Source: Campylobacter geochelonis (lineage in GTDB: Bacteria > Campylobacterota > Campylobacteria > Campylobacterales > Campylobacteraceae). From it: DNA of 64,000 nt. The translations under genes and the position numbers were made by a program. Shown one piece after another: positions 1-8,301 of this stretch (its first letter is position 1; each line of letters begins with the position of its first letter). The stretch is from positions 248,001 to 312,000 of the forward strand of contig NZ_CP053844.1 in the NCBI RefSeq assembly GCF_013201685.1. The letters are read 5' to 3'. The notes beneath the pieces were generated by a model. It saw only the letters and a list, made by a program, of their open reading frames with translations. It did not search any database and was not told where the DNA came from.

Positions 1-1116
1 ACCGCTGGAAATGACTCTGTTAGGGACGCTCAACCAGTTACTGCAAACTACGCTTTAGGCGAAATCGCAATCGTTCATAATGGAAATTTGGTTAATAAAA
101 ACGAAGTTAGAGAGCGCCTTATCGATGAGGGTGCGATATTTCAGTCAAATATGGACACAGAAAACATCCTTCATCTTATCGCGCGCAGTAAAAAAGAGCA
201 TTTGCAAGAACGAATCGTTGAGGCAGTTAGCCAGATAGTTGGAGCTTACTGCTTGCTTATAATGAGTCGTTCAAAAATCTTTGCTTTGCGTGATAGATAC
301 GGTGTCAGACCACTTAGTATTGGTGTTTTACCAGATGGCGGATATATCATAGCTAGCGAAACATGTGCTTTTGACTTAGTTGGCGCTAGTTTTTTAAGAG
401 ATGTAGCACCAGGCGAGATGATAATCTTTGAAGAGGGTTGTAAAGAGTTTAAAAGTGTGCAACTTTTTAAAGAGCAAGATCCGCGAATTTGCGCGTTTGA
501 GTATATTTATTTCGCGCGTCCAGATAGCATAGTAGAAGGTAAAAATGTCTATACAACAAGGGTTGAACTTGGAAAAACGCTAGCGAAAAAGAGCAAAATC
601 GAAGCTGATTTTGTCGTGCCAGTGCCTGATAGTGGCGTTCCAGCCGCACTTGGTTATGCAAGACAAAGCGGAATTCCTTTTGAGATGGCGATAGTTCGCA
701 ACCACTATGTAGGGCGGACTTTTATAGAGCCAACGCAAGAGATGAGAGATTTAAAAGTAAAATTAAAGCTAAACCCTATGAGTAGCGTTTTAGATGGTAA
801 AAAAATCGTTGTGATTGATGATAGTATCGTGCGTGGAACGACATCTAAAAAAATCGTAGCTTTGCTTAGACAAGCAGGAGCTAAAGAAATTCACATGCGA
901 ATAGCAGCTCCAGAGATAAAATATCCCGATCTTTACGGAATAGATACACCAACCGTTGCAGAGCTAATCAGCGCAAACAAAAGCTGCGAAGAGGTGCGAG
1001 AATACATCGGAGCAGATAGCTTAGAGTTTTTAAGCGTAGATGAGCTAACGCATAGTCTTGGAGATGAGCGAAAATACTCGCTTGTAAGCTTTGATGGAAA
1101 TTACTTCATAGATTAA
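1..1116 (+). CDS. purF: Amidophosphoribosyltransferase, 5'-truncated by window edge
   Basis: Catalyses the first committed step of purine synthesis, making phosphoribosylamine from PRPP and glutamine in the cytosol. The frame is open from base 1, so the gene begins upstream of the window. About 371 codons are visible, against roughly 445-460 in the family, so the N-terminal catalytic Cys is outside. The glutaminase part shows HNGNLVN from base 76 and a DRYGVRPLSIG stretch. The phosphoribosyltransferase part shows the PRPP-binding loop VIDDSIVRGTTSKK near bases 810-850. The TTG at 88 is an internal codon, not a start. A small gene follows 9 bp downstream. Identity is very secure. Confidence 0.96.
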   Translation, partial: TAGNDSVRDAQPVTANYALGEIAIVHNGNLVNKNEVRERLIDEGAIFQSNMDTENILHLIARSKKEHLQERIVEAVSQIVGAYCLLIMSRSKIFALRDRYGVRPLSIGVLPDGGYIIASETCAFDLVGASFLRDVAPGEMIIFEEGCKEFKSVQLFKEQDPRICAFEYIYFARPDSIVEGKNVYTTRVELGKTLAKKSKIEADFVVPVPDSGVPAALGYARQSGIPFEMAIVRNHYVGRTFIEPTQEMRDLKVKLKLNPMSSVLDGKKIVVIDDSIVRGTTSKKIVALLRQAGAKEIHMRIAAPEIKYPDLYGIDTPTVAELISANKSCEEVREYIGADSLEFLSVDELTHSLGDERKYSLVSFDGNYFID

Positions 1117-1125
1117 AGGCGCGAT

Positions 1126-1515
1126 ATGACTTTAGAAGCTGGGGATTACTACATAGGAGATTTGTCTTATGTGCTAGGATATGCGGATTTCAAGCGAGTT
1201 GAAGATGCTAAATTTGAGCAAATTTGCGAGCTTGAAAGTGGAAGTAAATTTGCTAAATTTGAAGTTAGCCTTTGTGATTTTAAAGATACGCAAGGCTTTG
1301 TTTACTCGGTTAATAGCCAGATATTTGGCGTTATAAGCGCTGATGTGCTTGATGAGGATTTGTTAGATGAGCGAATTCTTACGCACAGACATGGCAGAAT
1401 TTATAACAAAGCAAGTTCATATCCGATTGCTAAAATAGTGCGATTTAACGAGCCGTTTGTAGTAGAAAAAACAGAGCGTGGCATAAGCGTTGGCGAGTTA
1501 AAGCTAGAATGTTGA
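1126..1515 (+). CDS. Conserved-looking small protein of unknown function
   Basis: A 129-residue soluble protein without signal peptide or membrane segment. It starts 9 bp after purF and is probably co-transcribed with it. I do not recognise a named family. The N-terminus (AGDYYIGDLSYVLG, residues 5-18) resembles the AG-YYIGDxxYxL opening seen in small uncharacterised bacterial and phage proteins, but this is pattern memory and not a database result. The body is rich in Phe, Asp and Glu, with repeated KFE/KFA words. It ends in Cys. A strong bidirectional hairpin follows, which marks the operon end. No function is proposed. Confidence 0.75.
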   Translation: MTLEAGDYYIGDLSYVLGYADFKRVEDAKFEQICELESGSKFAKFEVSLCDFKDTQGFVYSVNSQIFGVISADVLDEDLLDERILTHRHGRIYNKASSYPIAKIVRFNEPFVVEKTERGISVGELKLEC

Positions 1516-1542
1516 TTTTACAAGGCAAAAAGCCTTGTAAAA
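1516..1542. terminator. Bidirectional intrinsic terminator
   Basis: A perfect 11-bp inverted repeat, ttttacaaggc / gccttgtaaaa, with a 5-nt A loop. It lies between the converging stops of the purF-downstream gene and the membrane protein on the minus strand. A/T tracts on both sides make it usable in both directions. Confidence 0.85.
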
Positions 1543-1543
1543 C

Positions 1544-3157
1544 TCATTTTCCAAATAGCGTTTTTACCTCTTTTTCATCAACTTTTATTTCACTTATCTT
1601 TAACCACGAGATTATATAATAAACCCCGCTTGCAATCACTACAAGCCAAAGTAGGTTGGTTGTGCTTATAAGAGAGGCTATGGCAAGCATTTTTGCTATG
1701 TCAGAAAGCGTTGAAGTGATAGCGAAAATCACTGCGAAAATGATAAAAATTTTATTTTTTGTAAACTCAGATAATTCCCAGTTAAAACGTATATAATAAA
1801 CAAAAGCGCTAACTCCACACACAAGCGAAAAAATCGCAAGAAAAAGCCCAAGCAGTGGTGAAAGCTTTGTAGCTGGATGTGTTGCGATGATTAAAACAGC
1901 AGATAGCACAAGAAACATATAGTAGTTTTTGTTAAAACGATACATATCCTCATCTTGCGCGTGATAGCTTATGAATTTAGAAGCTTGATACGTTAGATAA
2001 ATCGCAATGATTCCTATAAAAACCATAGTTAGTGCGAGTATGATTTTAAGTGCGTTGTCATTTAAAAAGCCAGCAGCAAGGGCGATAACAAATATCAAAG
2101 CAAAGCAAATCAACACTTTTTTGATACAAGACTTGCTTTGTAAAAGAGCTTTTGGATATTTGCTAGCGTCAAATGAAGTGGCACTATTTTTACTAAAAAA
2201 ATTGCCAAATTTGGAAGTGAAATTTGTTAAATTTATACTTTTTTTGACTTTAGGTTTTTTGATTTCTTTTTTATCAAAGTTCAAAGCTTTACTTATCGTT
2301 TGATTTGGCATAGTGGGATTTGTTTTTAAATTTAAAGACGTCGATTTGTCTAAGTTTGTGTTTAAATTTAGCACTGGTTTTTTTATAACATTTTCGGTTT
2401 CTTTTACAACCGGCTTTTTGTTTGGAAAAAGTTGCGCGTTTTTGCTTTGTACAGAGTTTTTGTTTGATAGCTCTTTTTTGCCATCATTGATTCTTAGCCA
2501 CGATATAAAATATGCAATTATCATAACAAATAGCAAAACGCAAATGCCACCTAGCACAAGCATAAAATCTTCGCTGCTGATAGGAAGCGCTGTTTTTGGT
2601 AAAAAAGGTTGAAACAACGCAAAATAAACAAAAAAGATAGCATAAAGTGCTATCATAAGCCAATAAATTGCTAAAAATACAAAAGTGATAATAAAAATGT
2701 TGTGTCCGCTAAAACGGCTTAACTTCGCGTTAAAACGAAAAGCACAAATAAAAGCGATTAATTCAAATAAAAAAATCGAGCCTAGAAAAATCAAATTTAT
2801 ATCATCAGAAACTGATATAAATTCAGGCAAAAAAACCATGACAAGATAGATAAAAAGCGAGAGTATGCTAAAGGTAAAATAGCTTTGATTTGCCCTAAGC
2901 ATCGCATCATCGCGCGCGTGGTAACTGATAAATTTACCGGCTTTGTAAATCATAAAAAAGATAAAAAAAGGCAAAATTTGGGTAGCGATTTTGCCGTATT
3001 TTATGAGTTGTGCGTCTAAGTTTTTAGCAAATTCCTCCATAAAAGCGCATAAAAATAGTAAAATAAAGAAAAATATAGCAGCCGATATAAATTGTTTGCT
3101 GTGTTTAAGCGAATCTGAACGCTGAAATAGATACGATGCACCATCATTTTTATTCAT
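1544..3157 (-). CDS. Two-domain polytopic membrane protein of a local tandem family
   Basis: A 537-residue inner-membrane protein of unknown function. It consists of two homologous membrane domains (about residues 15-225 and 335-525) joined by a Lys/Asn/Ser-rich hydrophilic linker (about 228-335). Each domain has a hydrophobic segment leading into the same signature, K-F-I-S-Y-H-A-(R/Q)-D-(D/E)-x-M-x-R-x-N (residues 75-90 and 394-409), followed by several more hydrophobic helices and an ISWL motif before the domain end. The downstream-strand neighbour at 3154-3774 is a single-domain version, and its stop overlaps this start by 4 bp (ATGA), so the two are co-transcribed. Internal duplication and fusion are directly visible. 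Function cannot be inferred. Confidence 0.85.
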   Translation of the reverse strand: MNKNDGASYLFQRSDSLKHSKQFISAAIFFFILLFLCAFMEEFAKNLDAQLIKYGKIATQILPFFIFFMIYKAGKFISYHARDDAMLRANQSYFTFSILSLFIYLVMVFLPEFISVSDDINLIFLGSIFLFELIAFICAFRFNAKLSRFSGHNIFIITFVFLAIYWLMIALYAIFFVYFALFQPFLPKTALPISSEDFMLVLGGICVLLFVMIIAYFISWLRINDGKKELSNKNSVQSKNAQLFPNKKPVVKETENVIKKPVLNLNTNLDKSTSLNLKTNPTMPNQTISKALNFDKKEIKKPKVKKSINLTNFTSKFGNFFSKNSATSFDASKYPKALLQSKSCIKKVLICFALIFVIALAAGFLNDNALKIILALTMVFIGIIAIYLTYQASKFISYHAQDEDMYRFNKNYYMFLVLSAVLIIATHPATKLSPLLGLFLAIFSLVCGVSAFVYYIRFNWELSEFTKNKIFIIFAVIFAITSTLSDIAKMLAIASLISTTNLLWLVVIASGVYYIISWLKISEIKVDEKEVKTLFGK

Positions 3158-3774
3158 AAGATTTCCTTTTGTTCTGTGACTAGTTTATTTTGGGTTGTTT
3201 CTGGCACATTTATCTTAAACCAAGTAATAATGTATATGATGTATACAATAAATGAGATAGAAATGAGCGGATAAAATTTCATCAAAGCATCATCAAATAA
3301 TGATGTTGCAATGAAAAAAATAGGATGAATGATAAAAATACTTTTGTTTGTAAATTTCCAAAGTCTTATGTGAAAAAGTATAAAATAAACACAAGCAACA
3401 AACAGCAGCATGATTCCTAAAACTAAAGCAATAATAAGAACAAGCTCAGATATATGACGAGGTAAAAAACCAGCAATCAAAAGAACAATAAACCCAATAA
3501 ATATAAATTTAAACGTATTTAAGTTATAACGATACATTTTTTCATCACGCGCGTAGTAACTGATAAATTTGTTTGTATCGTATAGAAAAGTCACAATCAT
3601 AATTGCTGGTATAATAAGAAGTATTATTGAAATATAAACAACATTGTTACCACCAAATTTACCGATTATTACAATATATAATAACACTGCTAACATTGTG
3701 AATAAATAAAATGCAAGATATTTTTTGCTTTCTTTAAGTGCTTGGGTGCGGTCGTACGAATATACATCGCTCAT
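3154..3774 (-). CDS. Single-domain polytopic membrane protein of the same tandem family
   Basis: A 206-residue protein with about five hydrophobic segments. It carries the family signature KFISYYARDEKMYRYN at residues 69-84 and a C-terminal IITWFKIN matching the ISWLKI ends of both domains in the neighbouring 537-residue protein. Its N-terminal charged stretch (YDRTQALKESKKYL) is shared with the decayed copies further along. It is the first gene of a two-gene minus-strand operon and overlaps the next by 4 bp. No named domain is recognised. Signalling, transport or envelope roles are all possible and unsupported. Confidence 0.83.
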   Translation of the reverse strand: MSDVYSYDRTQALKESKKYLAFYLFTMLAVLLYIVIIGKFGGNNVVYISIILLIIPAIMIVTFLYDTNKFISYYARDEKMYRYNLNTFKFIFIGFIVLLIAGFLPRHISELVLIIALVLGIMLLFVACVYFILFHIRLWKFTNKSIFIIHPIFFIATSLFDDALMKFYPLISISFIVYIIYIITWFKINVPETTQNKLVTEQKEIL

Positions 3775-3914
3775 GTAAAATCCTCTTTTAGATTAAGAAA
3801 AATAAAAACATAATGATATGCTAAATTTACTTAAATAACAAATTTAAAATCTGAAATCTAAATATTATTTTTTTAATATAACTTGTTTCAATGAAATTAT
3901 TAATTTAATTTACA

Positions 3915-4281
3915 TTAAGTAAAATAAATTGCGCGATGTAGTTTTAAAAAGCAAGAAAAGATATGCCACACAAGTAAAAATGATATATTTTTATCGTAAT
4001 TATACATATCTAAATTTTTAAAATAAATGTTTATAAGCTTTGCCCGCTTTATATATAAATACAATAAATAAAATAGCAGAAAGAATAAAAATTTTGCAAA
4101 TTAGCGCTATATGGGTTTAAAGTGAATAAATCAACTATCGCTTCACAGGTAAAGACAATATATGCTTCTATAAGAAAAAGTGAAATGTGATATTAACGAA
4201 TACAACGCGCTTTTTGCTTAGTTTTAGCATATTTTTATTTTGATTTAATTCATAAAGTGAGTTAAATTTATTTAAATTCAT
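3915..4281 (-). pseudogene. Heavily decayed copy of the KFISYHARDE membrane family
   Basis: Found by translating the minus strand in all frames. From an ATG at 4281 the first part reads SLYELNQNKNMLKLSKK, aligning with the VYSYDRTQALKESKK start of the intact 206-residue neighbour. After frameshifts, FIVFIYKAGK appears (compare FFMIYKAGK in the 537-residue protein), then in another frame LDMYNYDKNISFLLV, matching DMYRFNKNYYMFLVL. The whole remnant is about 370 bp, against about 620 bp for an intact copy, so it has internal deletions as well as frameshifts. No product is expected. The match is by eye and should be confirmed by frameshift-aware alignment. Confidence 0.65.
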
Positions 4282-4335
4282 ATTTAAAGCTCGTATTTTA
4301 ATCTTCTAATTTGATAAATTTACTCATCTTTAGGC

Positions 4336-4955
4336 TTAATCCTTAGTCATGCAACCAAATAGTATCCATAATATCGCAATAGCAAAGTAATTAGCACTTA
4401 TCCAAATAAAAAATTCTATTATAAATTCAGCAACCAACGACAATATGCCTAAAAGTAAAGATGTGATAAAAAATATCTTATTAGAACAAAATTTGCCTAG
4501 CAAAAGACTAAAACGTGCAAAAAAGTAATACACCACGCACAAAAGCATAAACAAAATCACATTAAAGAAAGGTATAGCTTTGTTTGATGCGGAAAAAAAT
4601 ATTTCAAAGATAAAACCTAACGATATATATAATTTAAAATATAATGTATTTTAAGTTGCATTTATACATATCTATATCGCGAGTGTGAAAACTCATAAAT
4701 TTAGCGCCAAGGTAATAATAAAAAAAGAGAGTATTAAAAATACTAACGGGAAGGTTATGGCAACAACTGTCATAAAAGCCGCAAATATATCTGCTGAACT
4801 TTCACTACCACTAAAAGAAATATATAAAATAGGCACAATAAAACAAGTAAACATAGCCAAAATAGCGATAGTTGAAATAACCATATAGCATTTAGCAAGC
4901 CTTAAAGCATTATTTTTATGCAGTTGGCAAAGTGCGTCAAATTTAGCACTTGTCG
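4336..4955 (-). pseudogene. Frameshifted copy of the KFISYHARDE membrane family
   Basis: Three reading-frame segments on the minus strand together rebuild one family member. The first runs LHKNNALRLAKCYMVIST and on through a hydrophobic segment (to about 4700). It shifts frame into YYLGAKFMSFHTRDIDMYK (about 4705-4645), which is the KFISYHARDEKMYR signature. A second shift near 4635 leads to a hydrophobic C-terminal half ending FGCMTKD at 4336. The total length (about 620 bp) equals one intact copy. No start codon with a ribosome site is evident, because the 5' end abuts the hisIE stop. It is less decayed than the copy at 3915-4281. Confidence 0.75.
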
Positions 4956-4970
4956 TGACGTTAACCTTTT

Positions 4971-5753
4971 TTATTTTTTGCGTGAGTTTTTCTCATCAAG
5001 CCCTGATATACCGTTTCGGCGTGCAAGTTCAGAGTGAATTTGATCTGGATGGATGTTGTGTTTGGCAAGTGCGACAAGCATATGAAAAACTAAATCAGAC
5101 GCTTCATAAATCACATCGTATTTTGGTTCGCCAACTCTGTGTTCGCCAAAGCTTTCTTGCTTTAAATTTGCATATTTTTCGGCTCTATCTAAGTCTTTAA
5201 GCGCTAAAACAAGCTCGCCAGCCTCTTCGCAAATCTTTTTTAAAACTCCATTATCCCCACGAGATAAAAGCCTTGCGACATAGGATTTTTCAGGATTATT
5301 CTCTAGTTTTCGCTCGCATATAATGTGATAAAGCTCATCGATTACGCTATATTTTAGCTTTTTGGTGTTTGCGCCAGCGTGAGTTTTAGCTAAATTTGTA
5401 GTTAAATTTTCATCAAATTTAGTTAAATTTAGCTCTTTAAAAAAGCAAGATTTTTCACCAGTATGACACGCTACGCCGCCGATTTGCTCAACTTTTATTA
5501 AAAGCGTATCATTATCGCAATCTAAAAAGGCTGATTTTAAAATTTGAGTATTTCCGCTCTCTTCGCCTTTTTTCCAGATTCGATTTTTGGTGCGTGAAAA
5601 GTAGTGAGCAAAACCGCTTTCTAGGGTTAAATTTAGTGCTTCTTCATTCATGTAAGCTAGCATTAAAACCTCATTTGAAGCCATTTCTTGCACGATTACT
5701 GGAAGTAGACCGCCAACCTTTTGCCAATCAACTTTTATATCACTACTTTTCAC
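4971..5753 (-). CDS. hisIE: Bifunctional phosphoribosyl-AMP cyclohydrolase / phosphoribosyl-ATP pyrophosphatase
   Basis: Catalyses steps 2 and 3 of histidine synthesis in the cytosol. Residues 1-115 are the HisI cyclohydrolase: SRTKNRIWKKGEESGN at 53-68, the Mg/Zn-binding DCDND at 78-82, and the zinc cysteines C79, C96 and C103 in GGVACHTGEKSCFF. Residues about 140-250 are the HisE nucleotide pyrophosphohydrolase, with EEAGELVLALKD and a DVIYEASDLVFHMLVAL helix. The linker is long and built from LNLTKF/NLTTNLAKT words. The fused 260-residue architecture is normal for Campylobacterota. It sits 8 bp downstream of the SPFH gene on the same strand. Confidence 0.95.
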   Translation of the reverse strand: MKSSDIKVDWQKVGGLLPVIVQEMASNEVLMLAYMNEEALNLTLESGFAHYFSRTKNRIWKKGEESGNTQILKSAFLDCDNDTLLIKVEQIGGVACHTGEKSCFFKELNLTKFDENLTTNLAKTHAGANTKKLKYSVIDELYHIICERKLENNPEKSYVARLLSRGDNGVLKKICEEAGELVLALKDLDRAEKYANLKQESFGEHRVGEPKYDVIYEASDLVFHMLVALAKHNIHPDQIHSELARRNGISGLDEKNSRKK

Positions 5754-5761
5754 ATTTTGCC

Positions 5762-6868
5762 TTAATTAGTGCCGTTAATCGCACTTTGTTTTGGTTTGTC
5801 TTTTGTATCAACCCAGATATTTGGCACTGCTCCACCAGGAGTTAAGAAGATTTTCGCGTCTTTGTTTTCGCGAAGTGCATCATTAAATTTAGCCTGAGTT
5901 TCAATCTGTTTTAAGCTTAAAATATTGTTATCTAAGCTTTTTGCTATCTCTTTGTTAGCATAAGCTGCTGCGTCTGCTTCGACTTTTACTGCGTCTGCTC
6001 GTCCTTGAGCTTCGATTATAACTGCTTTTGCAGTTCCTTCTGCAAGGGCAGCTTTTTTAAGTGCTTCTTGATTTGCTCTTTCGACTTCGTATTTTGTTCG
6101 CTCTGCTTCTTGCTTTGCGATTTGAACACGCTCGATTTGCTCTTTGATTTTATCAGGAAGTATTATCTCACGAAGTTGCACAGCGAGTAAATCAACAGGT
6201 GTGCTTGGCAAAGACTCGATGTTTGTTCTTATGCCGCTATCGATTAGCTCTGCGATTTCATTTCGTCTTGTTGGCAAGTCCTCTGCTGTGTATTTACCAG
6301 TTACACTTCTAACAACATCACGAACCACTGGATCTATGATTTTGTTTTCCCAGCTAAAGCCCCAATTTGCTATGGTATTTGGCGCTGTGTTTTGGTTTAA
6401 GCGGTATTGAACTGTGATATCGATACTCACTGGCAAGTTTCTAGCATCTAAAACTGAAATTGAGTTTTTACGTATGATACCCGAACCAATCGCATTTGTA
6501 GACTCGCCTCTATCTTCGCCTGAAGTGTAGTTTATAATACGCACTCTAGTATCAACAATAAAAACTTCTTGAATGCCTGGTATAAAGAAGTGAACGCCTG
6601 GCTGTAGTGGGTTTATATCATACTTACCAACGCTTGCTTTGATACCGACTTCACCGGATTTGATAACAACAAATGGCTTTGCTAAAAACAAGATAGCTAT
6701 AATGACAATGGCTGTGTAAAAAACGGTTGAGAATTTACCAAAGCCTTTAAATTCTGGCATTTTAAAGTCAAAATTTGGTTTGTTGTTTCCACCACCGCCA
6801 CCACGGTTGTTATCTCCGCCGTTATCGCCTCTTTTTTTATTAAAATAATCGTTTAAATCTGCTGGCAT
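5762..6868 (-). CDS. SPFH/Band 7 (prohibitin/HflK-like) membrane protein
   Basis: A 368-residue inner-membrane scaffold protein. It has a short Gly/Asn-rich cytosolic tail (residues 11-30), one transmembrane helix (about 47-67), then the Band 7 domain beginning VVIKSGEVGIKASVGKY. An Ala/Glu-rich coiled coil (about 240-310, QIAKQEAERTKYEVERANQE) is typical of oligomerising SPFH proteins. Family members organise membrane microdomains or regulate FtsH proteolysis. No hflC or ftsH partner lies adjacent, so a prohibitin-like stand-alone protein is more likely than HflK proper. The neighbours hisIE and ilvE are on the same strand with gaps of 8 bp, and the ilvE-SPFH pairing is also seen in C. jejuni. 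Confidence 0.9.
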   Translation of the reverse strand: MPADLNDYFNKKRGDNGGDNNRGGGGGNNKPNFDFKMPEFKGFGKFSTVFYTAIVIIAILFLAKPFVVIKSGEVGIKASVGKYDINPLQPGVHFFIPGIQEVFIVDTRVRIINYTSGEDRGESTNAIGSGIIRKNSISVLDARNLPVSIDITVQYRLNQNTAPNTIANWGFSWENKIIDPVVRDVVRSVTGKYTAEDLPTRRNEIAELIDSGIRTNIESLPSTPVDLLAVQLREIILPDKIKEQIERVQIAKQEAERTKYEVERANQEALKKAALAEGTAKAVIIEAQGRADAVKVEADAAAYANKEIAKSLDNNILSLKQIETQAKFNDALRENKDAKIFLTPGGAVPNIWVDTKDKPKQSAINGTN

Positions 6869-6876
6869 ATATCTCC

Positions 6877-7803
6877 TTATTTCACATATGTTAAATAGTG
6901 TTCAAATTTAGGGTTTTTACCCATAACTACATCAAAATACGCCGCTTGTAAAGCACCAGCGACATCGCCTCTTTCGCCTTTACCGATGATTCTGCCATCG
7001 ATATTGCTAATCGGTGTTACTTCAGCCGCAGTTCCTGTAAAAAACGCCTCGTCAGCTGTATAAACTTCATCTCTTGTAATACGTTGTCTAAGAACTGTGT
7101 AACCTAAATCTTTAGCTATTTCGATAACTGTTTGTTGGGTTATAGACTCTAAGCTTGTATCATTTGGAGGAGTGATGATTACGCCATCTTTTACGATAAA
7201 GAAGCACTCCCCACTTCCCTCGGCAACAAAACCTTGAGGATCAAGCAGCAACGCTTCATCATATCCAGCGTCTAATGCTTCAAAATTTGCCATTTGAGAG
7301 TTAAAGTAGTTTGCGCTTGCTTTAGCTTTTGCCATCATAGAAAACGGAGCTGGTTTCATCCATGAACTGATTTTAACTTTTATGCCTTTTCTAAGCGCTT
7401 CATCGCCCATATAAGCTCCCCATTGCCAAGCGACAATAGCAACTTGAGTCGGAGAGCCTTTGTGTGAAACGCCCATAGAGCCGTATCCTAAAAAGACAAG
7501 TGGTCTTATATATACTGTTTGAGTAAATTCGTTTGCTTTTATAACTTCGATTTGAGCACGTTCTAGCTCTTCTTGAGTAAAAGGGATGTTGATTAGACAT
7601 GATTTTGCTGAGTTCATCAGCCTTTTTGTATGCTCTTTAAGTCTAAAAATAGCTGGACCTTTTGGTGTTTGATATGCTCGAACGCCCTCAAAAACTGCGT
7701 TTCCATAGTGCAAAGAGTGAGTTAAAACGTGAACTGTTGCATCTTCCCAAGGGATAAGCTTGCCATCCATCCAGATAAGCTTAGATTCATTAACTTTAGC
7801 CAT
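6877..7803 (-). CDS. ilvE: Branched-chain amino acid aminotransferase
   Basis: A PLP enzyme (fold type IV) for the last step of leucine, isoleucine and valine synthesis, at 308 residues the usual length. LHYGNAVFEGVRAY lies at residues 31-44. The PLP lysine is most likely K161 in AKAKASANYFNS. The phosphate-binding loop EGSGECFF follows at 195-202, and FFTGTAAEVTPI near the C-terminus is characteristic. It is the first gene of the ilvE-SPFH-hisIE minus-strand run. A 14-bp palindrome beside its likely -10 box is the only regulatory hint. Confidence 0.95.
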   Translation of the reverse strand: MAKVNESKLIWMDGKLIPWEDATVHVLTHSLHYGNAVFEGVRAYQTPKGPAIFRLKEHTKRLMNSAKSCLINIPFTQEELERAQIEVIKANEFTQTVYIRPLVFLGYGSMGVSHKGSPTQVAIVAWQWGAYMGDEALRKGIKVKISSWMKPAPFSMMAKAKASANYFNSQMANFEALDAGYDEALLLDPQGFVAEGSGECFFIVKDGVIITPPNDTSLESITQQTVIEIAKDLGYTVLRQRITRDEVYTADEAFFTGTAAEVTPISNIDGRIIGKGERGDVAGALQAAYFDVVMGKNPKFEHYLTYVK

Positions 7804-7841
7804 AATTTTGCCTTTCTAAATTTTATAAATTTTTAAAATAC

Positions 7842-7860
7842 ATTTTACCTAAATTTAGGT
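7842..7860 (-). promoter_or_regulatory. Possible ilvE promoter with palindrome
   Basis: On the minus strand TAAAAT (complement of 7842-7847) is a plausible -10 box about 40 nt upstream of the ilvE ATG. Immediately upstream lies the perfect palindrome acctaaatttaggt (7847-7860). Its core, CTAAATTTAG, is very common throughout this window, so an operator role is only a guess. Confidence 0.35.
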
Positions 7861-7900
7861 TAATATATTATGATTTTGTTATAAATTCTTTAAAAGTGGA

Positions 7901-7926
7901 TATAATAGCGCCAAATTTCAAAGGAG
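7901..7926 (+). promoter_or_regulatory. Promoter -10 and Shine-Dalgarno of the small lipoprotein operon
   Basis: A consensus TATAAT at 7901-7906 is followed 14 nt later by the strong ribosome site AAGGAG at 7921-7926. The site is correctly spaced for a start at 7934, where the codon is ATA and not ATG. Confidence 0.65.
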
Positions 7927-7933
7927 ATATAAG

Positions 7934-8098
7934 ATAAAAGCTATTTTAATCGCCTTTTTAGGCATTTTTATGTTAGGTTGTTCGCTAAAAGATGGGCAAA
8001 CAAATACGGCTGTTACCAACTCGCAAGAGTCGGTTTTTGACATGGGTAAAGATGGTGGAACTTGCCCTATAATAGAAGTTAAAAAGGAAGAATGCTAA
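7934..8098 (+). CDS. Small lipoprotein with apparent ATA start codon
   Basis: A 54-codon frame. Reading the ATA at 7934 as Met gives a textbook lipoprotein signal (Lys, hydrophobic ILIAFLGIFM, then LGC at residues 13-15), and the mature part ends in Cys. AAGGAG lies 7 nt upstream and a TATAAT box upstream of that. The only in-frame ATG (7970) would remove the signal sequence and lacks a ribosome site. The stop overlaps the ATG of the tautomerase (TAATG), so translation is coupled. AUA is a very weak start, so either expression is low or this strain has an ATG-to-ATA mutation. Function is unknown. Confidence 0.6.
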   Translation: MKAILIAFLGIFMLGCSLKDGQTNTAVTNSQESVFDMGKDGGTCPIIEVKKEEC

Positions 8099-8298
8099 TG
8101 CCATTTATAAATATAAAACTCACAAGTCCGATGCCAGATACAAAACTTCAAGATAAAATAGCAAAAGAGATAACCGATATAATGGTTAAAAATTTAGGAA
8201 AAGTTCCGCAAAGAACTGTTGTTTGCTTTGAAGAAGTACCAGCTGAGGGCTTTTACTTTGGTGGTGAGAGTGTTGCTGAAATTAGGAAAAAAGGATAA
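8098..8298 (+). CDS. 4-oxalocrotonate tautomerase family protein
   Basis: A small cytosolic tautomerase fold of 66 residues. I start it at 8098 and not the ATG at 8092, because only 8098 places the catalytic proline directly after Met (MPFINIKL), as the family requires for its N-terminal Pro base. The rest (SPMPDTKLQDKIAKEITDIMVKNLGK) matches the beta-alpha-beta unit. The substrate is unknown: family members isomerise enol/keto acids. It sits between a small lipoprotein (1-nt overlap) and a peroxiredoxin 3 bp downstream, an order also seen in C. jejuni. Confidence 0.88.
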   Translation: MPFINIKLTSPMPDTKLQDKIAKEITDIMVKNLGKVPQRTVVCFEEVPAEGFYFGGESVAEIRKKG

Positions 8299-8301
8299 AT
8301 T

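Noticed and set aside
4955-5200. Plus-strand frame antisense to hisIE
   Set aside because: A shadow frame of hisIE with Arg/Gln/Cys-rich random composition.
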